A DNA stretch of 64,000 bases from Epiperipatus broadwayi (Eukaryota > Onychophora > Udeonychophora > Euonychophora > Peripatidae), in NCBI GenBank assembly GCA_028023455.1, contig JAQFVV010000256.1, positions 1,043,001 through 1,107,000 on the forward strand, given 5' to 3'. The position numbers were made by a program, and so were the translations under genes. Shown here in pieces: positions 49,739 through 59,179 of this stretch. How positions within the stretch are numbered: position 1 is the stretch's first letter; each line of letters opens with the position of its first letter. The notes under the pieces were generated by a model. It did not search any database. It worked only from the letters and a program-made list of their open reading frames with translations, and was not told the origin of the DNA.

Positions 49739-50350
49739 AATCTTATTTTATAAATATTGTATAACACTAAAAGGAAAATTACAAATTAAATGATATCCGT
49801 TTCAAATTTCAGAATTCCAGCGCAGGTTAAATAAATAGGAAACTAATACTAATGATTCAAATAAATGCAAAGAAAAAAACTTACAATTCAATACAAATAT
49901 TTAACGTTTGGAGAGAATATGTAAATATATATTGGTAAAATGCTGAGACACTGGAATCTAAATAATGAAAATAAGCAAATCAAAGCATAGTAGACCTACT
50001 TTAAGAGCAATTTCCTTTTCATCATATAATCGTAAAGTATGTCTAAATGCCTCTTGTATAGCATACTGTGTATAAAGATTATATTTTTAGATCTCAGTAG
50101 TCAAGACAATCAACATCCTAAATATTTATTATTCAAGCCAATTTGCTTGTATATATATATATGATTTTTAAAACGTTTAGAACATATGTATTTTAGCAAT
50201 CTCAATTCTAATATATTGACACATATTTGTATTATTTTGGGATATGAGTAAAATATATGCAATTTAAGACTACATGATTATATTGTTCACCAATAGCGGA
50301 GATCTAGCTTTTCACTTTAGTAACCTATGGAAATCTTGACTTATAAAGTT

Positions 50351-50536
50351 GGGACTATTGAAAGTAATTTGTCTGGGTTTTGTGTTTCTTCATCTTGATA
50401 TATATATATATATTTAAAATGCTATGAAATATCATGAGTATTTGGGACTATTAAAAGTAATCTGATTGGGTTTTGTGTTTCTTCATCTTGATATATATAT
50501 ATATATTTAAAATGCTATGAAATGTCATGGGTATTA
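50351..50536. repeat. Tandem duplication, 93-bp unit
   Basis: GGGACTATTGAAAGTAATTT at 50351 recurs at 50444 with few changes. Both copies contain TTGTGTTTCTTCATCTTG followed by a TA run and AAAATGCTATGAAAT. Confidence 0.9.
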
Positions 50537-51911
50537 AGAGAGTGGTTTATTTAACCAGGAGATAAATAGAAAATTTTATTATTGAAGAATTATTACTTCT
50601 GTGGTTAATGAAATTCCATCTTTATTCTTGTACCTAAAATTAATTTTGCTAACTTCTCTCATCATAACCTTTTAAAATTATATACTGTACAATTATAATA
50701 AAGATCATCATAATCTTTTAAGATTATATATAGTTATAATAAAGATATACTTGAAAAAAATTGTCTTTATACAAATTAATAAAAACATCTAAAGAAAAGT
50801 TTAGTATTTGACTATGCAGTTATATTTATTACGAATAGAAATATTAATCTTTAGTTAAGTTTATATCTGAACTAAAAATAATACAATTTTTAATCCAGTA
50901 ATGATTAATAATAGACATTAACATGATGCCATCATGTGATTGTATGCAAGAAATATAGGTTTGTTATTATTGTTGTTGTTTTGTTTTATTTTGTTTTGCC
51001 TGAATTTTACTGCATTTGGGCAATTTGAAAAAAATAAAAACACATTTTTTTTCTTGATTATTTAAATGATTAGAAAATGTACTGAGTTATAAGAAAAATT
51101 TGTTGAATTTATTTTGAAAAGAAAAAGATGAAAAAAAAAATTTCCAGTCTTAGTCTATGAAATAAAATTGCTATATTATATATAAAAAAATTGACAAATC
51201 TTTTTCTTCCTCTTAAAATTAGAGTAGATATTAACTGCAATACTATTATTTACTAACATGTCATAGAATTACACCTGAACAATACTAGAAATGAAAATTA
51301 AAACACTTGATGTTTGGTAATAATAAAAGAGAAAATGGAAATAAAATGAATTAATAACAAATTTCAATACATATTGAAGATTATACAGATATAATTATAA
51401 TAATTCATGTTTGTTTTTTTACCTGTTATTGGATCTTCATTAAAATCTCATAAGTGACAGAAACTCAAAAAGTTGATATTGTCTATTGCAATAACTATAT
51501 AAACCATATATATAAACCAATCTGTGAAGCACAAATATATCCACCTTTTTTATATGTAGATCCTAATGTAATTGTACCAAAATCACTCTTTCCTTTATTT
51601 TTTCTGTAATGTCTTATATAAGTAAACTGGATCTGAAGAAGACTGTAGGACAGTTGAAATGTAAGGTGTATGTATATATGTACAATAAAAGGCTTTTGAT
51701 TAAAAGTGGTTTGAATAAATTATATTTATATAGATTCTAATATTTTTTTGATATCTTGTGATACTATCTATATTTTTGCAACAAACTCTCTTTGAAAAAT
51801 TTAAATACCTTTCCTGATAATAACACTTCATTAAATTCATAAGACATTTCAGCTTCTGAAAACAATATAAAAAAAAAAAAAAACAGACGATCCAACAACC
51901 TAAATACATAA
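50537..51911. other. A+T-rich region, nothing assigned
   Basis: No repeat or coding domain is recognised; the 69-codon frame at 51700 (-) is Cys/Phe-rich noise. Confidence 0.4.
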
Positions 51912-52190
51912 TATGAATAATTTAAACATTGCTACAATCAATGTGCATGACCTAAATTTTTACAAATGAATTACATAGCTAACTCATTTTCTAAAGAATC
52001 ACCACTGTGAAATTTTTGCCCTAATAGAAACAAAAATTTCATCATCAACTCAAATAGCTATCACTACTACTCTAAATAAAGTCCACATCTTCATACATAA
52101 CCAAACATCAGACCAATACAGGGTGTAGAAGTTTTGATAAGTACAAAAATTACATTAACAAAATTAAACATAATACACATATCTGTTAAT

Positions 52191-52535
52191 AAACAAAGCA
52201 AAACTCTCCATACAGTATTGCCACCCTGTGACAACCAGAGTAATCAATGAATGCCAGAAGGCTTGTGCATAAAATCCCTATCTAATGCCTACTCATCCAA
52301 TATCCCCATACTGGTTTCTGGCTTATGGCCATCATTCGTCAGTGAGGAGCTTTGGATCTGAGAGCACTGCACCTATATCTTAGGCATTAGATAGGAAGTT
52401 TATGCACAAGCCTTCTGGCATTCATTGATTATTCTGGTTGGCACAGGATGGCAATACTGTATGGAGAGTTTTGCTTTGTTTATAAACAATTATGTGCTAG
52501 TATAAGATAGTGACCATGTGATGCTTAATGGTTTA
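52191..52535. mobile_element. HHR foldback retroelement, family A, inside a LINE
   Basis: ACATATCTGTTAAT occurs exactly at 52177-52190 and 52536-52549, a 14-bp target-site duplication. The 345-bp insert has a minus-oriented arm (to about 52383) joined to a plus-oriented arm. Removing it and one duplication copy rejoins the endonuclease coding frame of the host LINE, which confirms insertion. Confidence 0.9.
52295..52357 (-). ncRNA. Hammerhead ribozyme, family A, variant stem II and cleavage triplet
   Basis: On the minus strand, stem I ATCCAA/TTGGAT and TCCTCA/TGGGGA are intact. The core is CTGACGA; stem II is longer (TGGC-CATAA-GCCA with a few extra bases on the 5' side); then GAAAC, stem III AC-CA-GT and cleavage triplet GTA, which is a permitted NUH. 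Confidence 0.6.
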
Positions 52536-52692
52536 ACATATCTGTTAATGTATTATCCTCTCCTTTAATCATTAATCACAGCAAATTTATCTTATATCAA
52601 TGTACTCAAGCCAAAGATGTAACCAAGACACTCCTAACAAACAAAAATCTTACACAGATCTGGAATAATTATCCTTTATGGTGATTTCAATT

Positions 52693-54120
52693 GCTTTTTT
52701 TTTTTTCTCAAACTTTATTGAGGAATTATACAATGGTTACATTGGTTTTACATATTGTTACTATGGATTATACAGATTATTACAATGATTTATATGCATG
52801 TATTATAAAGTTCTGTGGTGTTGTGTTCAGGCATAATCTTAGAGTACTTCTTCACTGGGTAGATCAACTAGGGCCCATGTGTTTTCTGCAATGTTAAGGT
52901 AGGCTGTGGAAAAGTCTGTTTTGCGAATTTTATTCAGCATATGATAGAAGGCTGTCTCAATGTTCGGGTATTCAGACTTGCTTATGACCAGCTTACATCG
53001 AAGAGACCAGATTGTAAAGTTCACAAATGTTGCCAGTCTAAGATGTGCATAAGTTCCTTGTTCTATCACATTGGTCAGAGACAAAGAATTGTGGGTTTGG
53101 TTCTTGAATCGGTTCCGTATTGCTGATTGGAGCTTTTGTAGAATTGGGCAGTTTGTTAGCGTGTGGTTGGTGGTTTCATCTTCTCTCTGGCAGAGTGCGC
53201 ATGTGCTTGCTAGATTTTTGAAGCCTCTCTTATAGTAGAGAAAGGCATTTGTGGGAAGGGCCTCCAGATTTACTTTAATGAGGAAGTCAACATACTTTGG
53301 GGGAAGGTGCCAGTGTTTCGTTAGTTTGATGAGTCTTTGGTTGGAAATATGGAGGTAGGCAGAGATAGTGGAACTCTTGCGGTGTGTAATATTGAAGATC
53401 TCCCAATATGTGAGTTTTCTTGTGAATAGGCTTACATTGGCTGAAAGATGGTTTAGGATTAGAGTCACTGATTGTCGAAGCCAGTTGTTTTGTTTAGAGG
53501 GTGGTGGCCTATCTGTGGGCTCGACAGGTAGTGGGCATTCAATGGCATCATTGTCCTTAAAAAGTTTGTGAAGCACATTGTGTGTTCTTTGTAGGTTGAC
53601 TGTTTCAATGGAGTGGAGTGAGAGACCATTCTCTCTCCTGGGGTTATGCATTGTCTTGATACTGATGGCTGCGACTTTTCCTCCCCAGCAAAGTTTGGTG
53701 CATGCCGAGTTTATTTTGTTTATGAATCCTTTGGTGGGGTTGAATCCAGTAAGGTAGTATGTTATTTTGGGAAGCAGGATGGCATTTAGTAATGCGACCT
53801 TTCCAAAGAGGGACAAGTAAATTTTTGATATTGATGCTATTGAGGTTTGTGTTTTTTCCAGCAGTGAGTTTTGGATTTCCTGTCTCATGAGTGAGTAGGA
53901 CTTTGCTACAGGGAATCCCAAGAACTTCTGTGGTTGGGCACTGAACATGGCTGGAATTTGTTTTCCTGTGAGTAATGACCATATTGCTGACTTCTCGCTG
54001 TTGAATGTGAGGCCGTGCATTGTTGCGTAACTGTCAAGTATTTCTACTAGATTGTTAAGGTGGTCGATGGAGGGAAGAAAGACAACAACATCGTCCATGT
54101 AGGAACCCATCCACATTACA
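52693..54120 (-). mobile_element. 5'-truncated L1/Tx1-like LINE insertion
   Basis: The minus strand runs from the reverse-transcriptase catalytic box to a 3' UTR with AATAAA and an A tail (T run at about 52695-52706 on the plus strand). The 5' end is truncated near 54117 just before the YMDD box, the usual outcome of incomplete reverse transcription. It sits inside the endonuclease region of the older plus-strand LINE. No clear target duplication could be read. Confidence 0.8.
52839..54116 (-). CDS. LINE ORF2 C-terminal part (RT palm end, thumb, zinc motif)
   Basis: This is a 425-codon open frame without stops. Residues 1-10 hold the catalytic YMDD box (SYMDDVVVF); LTFNSEKSAIW near residues 36-46 is the next RT motif; LSLFGKVALLNAI near 101 is the thumb. 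DRPPP near 205 is shared with the LINE at 59.5 kb. CALCQREDETTNHTLTNCP near 315 is a CCHC zinc-like motif typical of L1/Tx1 ORF2 C-termini. The start ATG is fortuitous; the true ORF2 began upstream and was lost. The long intact frame says the insertion is much younger than the surrounding LINE. It cannot function without the endonuclease and RT fingers. Confidence 0.8.
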   Translation of the reverse strand: MWMGSYMDDVVVFLPSIDHLNNLVEILDSYATMHGLTFNSEKSAIWSLLTGKQIPAMFSAQPQKFLGFPVAKSYSLMRQEIQNSLLEKTQTSIASISKIYLSLFGKVALLNAILLPKITYYLTGFNPTKGFINKINSACTKLCWGGKVAAISIKTMHNPRRENGLSLHSIETVNLQRTHNVLHKLFKDNDAIECPLPVEPTDRPPPSKQNNWLRQSVTLILNHLSANVSLFTRKLTYWEIFNITHRKSSTISAYLHISNQRLIKLTKHWHLPPKYVDFLIKVNLEALPTNAFLYYKRGFKNLASTCALCQREDETTNHTLTNCPILQKLQSAIRNRFKNQTHNSLSLTNVIEQGTYAHLRLATFVNFTIWSLRCKLVISKSEYPNIETAFYHMLNKIRKTDFSTAYLNIAENTWALVDLPSEEVL

Positions 54121-55710
54121 ATCTAAACATAATCAAATCATCTTGCTACTGCTTTCAACCTTGCAACCTCCTGAAGTTTCATTTTATTTGAGGCAAGGTT
54201 TATCTCTCATTGATCTCATTTTTTCATCACCATTTGATTTTACACTTCAATCCATGACTCTCAAATTATATAGATATCAAAATAACATACCATTCTACAA
54301 GTTTACATTTAAATAACACATTCCTATAAAATTTAAATTAAAGACAGATGACTTTTCTAATACAGTCATTGCAAGTCATTACTATCATCAGCTGCAGTGC
54401 CTTTCTCCAGTTTGTTTGGTTAGCCTTCAAAATTTTTTTAAACAACTGCTGCTTCAACTGATTAACAAGTTATCACTCAAATAACTTTATAGAACAGCAT
54501 ACTAAAGACATAAATACAACCATGAAAACCACCTCACAAATGAATGATGTCAAAGATCATATGTAGATTGCACAATGAAGCAAATCTGTTAATCATGCTA
54601 TACAAACAAAATGCTATCACACATAGATTTAAAAAAATAATGCCCATCTCTCAAAGCTTGTAGGAACTACTTTAAATTATGCAAGATCAACCCCATCTCA
54701 AACCTTTGGCATTCTTATTTTTATCAAAAGATAACAGTCTACTTTCTGGTCCATTGCTGACATGGAAATTCCTGAGCATGTAAAATCTAGTCTAAAAACA
54801 GATGATTAATATCTCCCCATTATTCACTACAAATTATAATCTCCTCAAAAAAATTTTATTACAAAGCAATAAATATATCAAGAAGTCATACATCTTGAAA
54901 CACAGGCTTCTCTAGATGAAGATCTTATTTTATATATTGTCTACAAGCAGTTTAACTATATCATAATTTTTATTTTACATAAATGCTACAATTAATTCTG
55001 CCCAAGCAATCTTAACATTCTCAAATTTTTTAACAACTTAACATTTTCTCTCAAAAAAAAATCAAATATAGTATATCTCTCTGTAAACAACTTGAGGATC
55101 AAAAATCTTCACTAGAATGATTTTAAAAAAACTAAATAAATTTATTTTGCCCAAACTATCAACTTCACATTATGTAGCAATAAGTTTCTGTGCCTCTCAT
55201 GCTATTCTTTTAGTACAAAAATCAATCTTGCTTGTCAAAGATAAACTTATAAATTATTTTTCATGCCAAGTTGACTTCAAAACATTTTTGATCTAGTCAA
55301 TTGGAAATATCTTTTCTCTGCATTAAACAAACATCGGTTTGAACACTGTAATCTGATGATTGCTATGCAAAACTACCTAATTATATGTAACTGTCAACAT
55401 TTTTGAAACCTAATTGTGGCATTCTACAGGGTTCATTACAGGCATCATTGCCATTTTCAAGTTATATATATCCTCTGATTAAAAAATGGAACAATGCATT
55501 GAAGATCTTTTCCTTCCTCATCTTGGCACCACTGGCCAAGCCATGTCCTTCATTGATGATATCTTGGCAATCTTCGGAGACCTTAAAAATATTTCCATCA
55601 TTCTGAATATTATAAATAAATTTCATACAACTAAAAATGTAACTCTATTTTAATGTCTAAATCAATAACCATAACTATAAACTCTAAAAAAAAATGTTGG
55701 CTTATCAAAT

Positions 55711-56161
55711 AAAGTAAATATTAATGTTTATTATTGTTATTGTGGTAAATAATAAAATTACAAGTGATATTTTTAATTTCTTGTATATTGCTATCTATTA
55801 GAGTAGATTATTAAAATTATCCAAGATATTTCCAGTACAGATTTTATTAATTACAATGTCCCAAAAATATATGTCTCCAGTTGTTTAAAAAAGCATGGTT
55901 GATATTTAAGGAAAAATAAACACACCCATTGTGATTTTGGAAAAAAAAATACACAAAATAAAAAGATTCTATGCAAATTACAAAAGAAGGTATTCAAAAA
56001 TATCATTACTACAATAGTAATTTTTATTATAATAACTATATAACCAATATTACACCTAATAAAGATAGTAATTTTTAACATTATATTTAAATATGTGTAT
56101 GAGTGGACAAGAGTTTATGTTTTAAAATTTAGTAAATTTGAGAAAGTATAATTATAAAATG
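55711..56161. other. A+T-rich stretch, nothing assigned
   Basis: I see no domain, repeat or RNA motif; the 76-codon minus frame near 55851 is Ile/Phe-rich noise. Confidence 0.4.
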
Positions 56162-56172
56162 CTTAAATAGAT

Positions 56173-56324
56173 GTCAAGCATTGGTGTTTGAGAGGTCAGC
56201 AACAGCTGCTTTACAAGCAGTTGTTCCGGGTTAGTGGAGGTCAGCAACAGCTGCTTTACAAGCAGTTGTCCCGGGTTAGTGGGCTCGCTTCTCGGCTGAT
56301 GCTATGACACATGAGAAAAAAAAA
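56173..56324 (+). mobile_element. tRNA-derived SINE, copy 3, with internal duplication
   Basis: It begins GTCAAGCATTGGTG and ends ATGACACATGAG plus nine A. CTTAAATAGAT at 56162-56172 recurs at 56327-56337, an 11-bp target duplication. A 45-bp unit (GAGGTCAGCAACAGC..) is tandemly duplicated at 56192-56236 and 56237-56281, doubling the anticodon and B box region. The anticodon loop is TTTACAA. Confidence 0.85.
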
Positions 56325-56337
56325 TACTTAAATAGAT

Positions 56338-57640
56338 TTATTCTTAGTGTTAAATAAATGGATCTATTATTAATTAAAAATGAGAACTTTAAAAATAAAT
56401 AAAACTAAAAAATCACTTAATTTAATATTTAGTATTATAAGTCATTTTATTTGTGGAATAAATAATTGTGTATTCTATTTTATTGATAATTAATATCATA
56501 CAATATTTTAATATTCAAATAATATTATTATCATTTTAAATAAATTTGTCTCAAATTTGGCTCTTTAAACTTTGAAATCTCATCTGCTTTTTAACGTTTC
56601 CCTTGCAATGATAACAGAATGTTGCTGTATAAATTTAAAAAGTATTTTGAATAAAAAAACAAACGATGAAATCACTAATCACGTGGCAGAAACTTATAAA
56701 TACAACCACTTGTTAAGTTTTGTTTAGTCTTCTTTAATTACAGTGTGTTGAAGGACTGACTGTATTGGATTTAAACCTAGAATTAGTAATTGGGTCATTC
56801 TTAACTAACAGCATACCTGAGTAGAAAACAGTTAGACATTTATCTCTTAAGAGCATATATTTCCTCTATGTCATCACGAAAGAAGAAATTAAATCATTAA
56901 TAACATTTATCATTCAGTAATGCATTTAAAGGAATGAAATTCTAATATTTTGATTCAGCTATGAACTTTAAAAATTACTTATGGAATACTACAGCTTGTG
57001 ATAACTGCAATAATTATGTCTCTTCTCTAAAGACCAAAATCACTTACTTGAAATTATCTTTGTTCCATCAACCTAAAGATTCTATTGAATAGCATAGAAT
57101 TCATGGGAATTTATGGATTAACATATTGTTTCATTTTATACTTGTAAAAGCTATTTAAAACAATAAATATTTTTTATAAAATGAATTTTAGTCAATTGAT
57201 TAATGAATAACTAGGTTTATATAAAATTGACTTGAGACAAGGGATTAATGCATCTCTGTATATTGTCTTGGTGAAAAACTACTTAAAACCTTGGATATTC
57301 TGTTAAAGACTTATTTAATCTATGAATTAATATTTTGTTTGATATTACAGTGAATACAGTAATTCAAAAGATAATATATATATATATATATATTGGTATT
57401 ATATCTTTGTAAATAATTTATGAAAGCTATCCCTTACAAGGATTAATTGCTACATCAATACCTGAAGGCATATGAATGAATAATTGGTAATTTGTTGAAT
57501 GCTTTGAAAAATTAATATTAGTCAATTTTTTGCATCTAGTCTTTAAAATTAATTATGCCTTTATATAGATTGAATGTATTAAATTCATCTTAAATATTTG
57601 AAAACCAGGCACTCTTCACAAATCTGGGGGCTTAATTGTA
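56338..57640. other. A+T-rich stretch with a TA run
   Basis: A (TA)n tract lies at about 57370-57394. Otherwise nothing is recognised. Confidence 0.45.
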
Positions 57641-57739
57641 AATATAGGGGATTTGAACTCGGATTTTCAAGCACCCTTTAACTATCCACACTATCTCATA
57701 CAACTGATATACATGACCATACAAATGTAGAAAAGATAA

Positions 57740-57798
57740 ATAATCACCTATATATGTATTTTGTCCTAAACCAGCACTCATCAGTTGGTCCAGATTAT
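57740..57798 (-). ncRNA. Hammerhead-like motif, family C, left arm
   Basis: On the minus strand: outer stem I ATAATC/GATTAT, inner ACCAA/TAGGT, core CTGATGA, stem II GTGCT-GGTTT-AGGAC with one mismatch, then AAAA in place of GAAA, then a short A+T stem III. The only core defect is G12 to A. Confidence 0.5.
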
Positions 57799-57978
57799 CA
57801 TTTCCCACACATATATATAATCTGTGCTCAGTATATATTAAGATAACAAATCTTGATACTTTAATGGACAGGCTTTAATCTACTCCAACCTCCAACTTTT
57901 CAGCCATCCATATCATTGAAAATCTGATGACGAAAACTCAAATCCCATGCTGATGCCACAATATATGTGTGGGAGATG

Positions 57979-58037
57979 ATAATCTGGACCAACTGATGAG
58001 TGCTGGTTTAATACAAAATATGTATATTGGTGATTAT
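57979..58037 (+). ncRNA. Hammerhead-like motif, family C, right arm
   Basis: Outer stem I ATAATC/GATTAT is perfect, inner ACCAA/TTGGT is perfect, core CTGATGA is intact, stem III ATA-TG-TAT is followed by A as cleavage base, and G12 is again A. Stem II is partly decayed. Confidence 0.5.
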
Positions 58038-58283
58038 TTATCTTTTCTACATGTGTGTGGTCATGTGTGTCAATTGTATAAGATAGTGTGAATAGTTGAA
58101 GGGTGCTTGAAAATCTGAGTTCAAATCCCCTATACTCAAATTCATCTCAATGAAATTTTTATTATGTTATAAAAGACCAAATGATATCTGGTATCCAATT
58201 ACAAATATTTAATGTGCATCTGGATAAAGATTATAATTTATGCATTTTCTTTAGTTAGTTAATTTGTTTAATTATTTTAATAT

Positions 58284-58324
58284 TTGAAAGTTGTTGTTGT
58301 TGTTATTATTATTATTATTATTAT

Positions 58325-58400
<76 letters not shown>

Positions 58401-58432
58401 GCTGCTATTGCTACTGCTACTACATTCAAATA
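58284..58432. repeat. (TTG)n(TTA)n(CTA)n microsatellite
   Basis: Trinucleotide runs change from TTG to TTA to CTA. The apparent poly-Thr and poly-Asn frames across this and the next repeat are artefacts. Confidence 0.95.
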
Positions 58433-58518
58433 TCAGCCTTTCAAACTAATTGTGCAAGCACTTTTTGTTAGTGTTAATAATAAATGAATACTTGAAAGGC
58501 TGATATTTGAATGTAATA
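58420..58518. repeat. Perfect inverted repeat, arms about 24 bp
   Basis: ACATTCAAATATCAGCCTTTCA at 58422 is repeated inverted at about 58494-58515, with a spacer of about 50 bases. Confidence 0.85.
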
Positions 58519-58562
58519 CAATTGTAGGCACAGCGCTATATAAAAATAAATGCTTATTTACA

Positions 58563-58566
58563 TAAA

Positions 58567-58635
<69 letters not shown>
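58563..58635. repeat. (ATT)n tract, likely LINE 3' tail
   Basis: On the minus strand this is (TAA)n directly after the end of the LINE 3' UTR. LINE 3' tails are often such simple repeats. Confidence 0.85.
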
Positions 58636-58659
58636 GTTTCAAAGGATAAACTTTATTAG

Positions 58660-59179
58660 TATTCTAAAAGGTTATACAAGTTACATTTGACAACATAGTT
58701 TTTATATATAAATTGGTTTCACAAAACTACACATGTACAATGATTTGATCAGTGATTGTACGCGTTATCAAACTAGAAGTATTTAGGAAAAAAAAAAGTT
58801 TAACAAAGTCAATGATGATCACTCAATCATACAATTATATATAATTAGATGTACTTCAATTAAATTAAAGCAGGAATGCGTCTAATGTGTGTCAGTAGAC
58901 TTCAGAACTGGCACAAGGATCCATGCTAGATATAGTTTTTTTGTTAGTGCTTTTATATAAGTTCTTGTATATTCTAGATGTCAATGTACTTAGATTGATC
59001 AGTAATCTTCATGTCTCTTTCACGTATGGTTTGTAGCTTATTTCTGAACGTGTTTGGATGTCTTCTGGGGTTATAATTGTATATGAAATTACACCTTGTA
59101 CACCATAAGGCATAGAGTAAAAAGATGCAGATTCTTATTTCAGCAAAGATACCCCTTTTAAAAGAGTCAAAAAGGGTTT
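58660..59179 (-). other. LINE 3' end and 3' UTR
   Basis: Sequence between the last recognisable ORF2 frame and the polyadenylation signal. It is somewhat richer in G than intergenic DNA, and remnants of the ORF2 C-terminus may extend into 59000-59180. Confidence 0.5.

Larger units (their letters stand above)
51912..55710 (+). pseudogene. L1-like LINE ORF2 relic, split by two younger insertions
   Basis: The plus strand shows an ORF2 start (NNLNIATINVHDLN near 51915, AP-endonuclease N-terminus), FALIETKIS near 52015 (catalytic Glu), YGDFN near 52677, and after an interruption SLIDLIFSSPFDF near 54205 (endonuclease C-terminus). Further on come VDFKTFFDLVNWKYLF near 55265 (RT motif A), CGILQGSLQASLPFSSYI near 55415 (motif B) and FIDDILAIFGDL near 55550 (YxDD box). 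This is the L1/Tx1 arrangement. The segments are 51912-52190, 52549-52692 and 54118-55710. A family A element and a minus-strand LINE lie in the gaps. Many stops and shifts make it the oldest layer of the stack. Confidence 0.7.
57643..58134. mobile_element. HHR foldback with tRNA-like ends, family C, copy 2
   Basis: Arms at about 57643-57815 and 57963-58134 are inverted copies that begin and end with TATAGGGGATTTGAACTC and its complement. The word GAGTTCAAATCCCC at the outer end of each arm looks like a Pol III B box. Each arm has a hammerhead-like core. The central 150 bases are unique. There is no coding capacity. Confidence 0.75.

Noticed and set aside
57920-57945. CTGATGACGAAAAC in the centre of the family C copy
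   Set aside because: Core words are present but without a stem II between them.
58284-58642. Poly-Thr (58284-58487 +) and poly-Asn (58433-58642 -) open frames
   Set aside because: They are translations of trinucleotide microsatellites, not genes.
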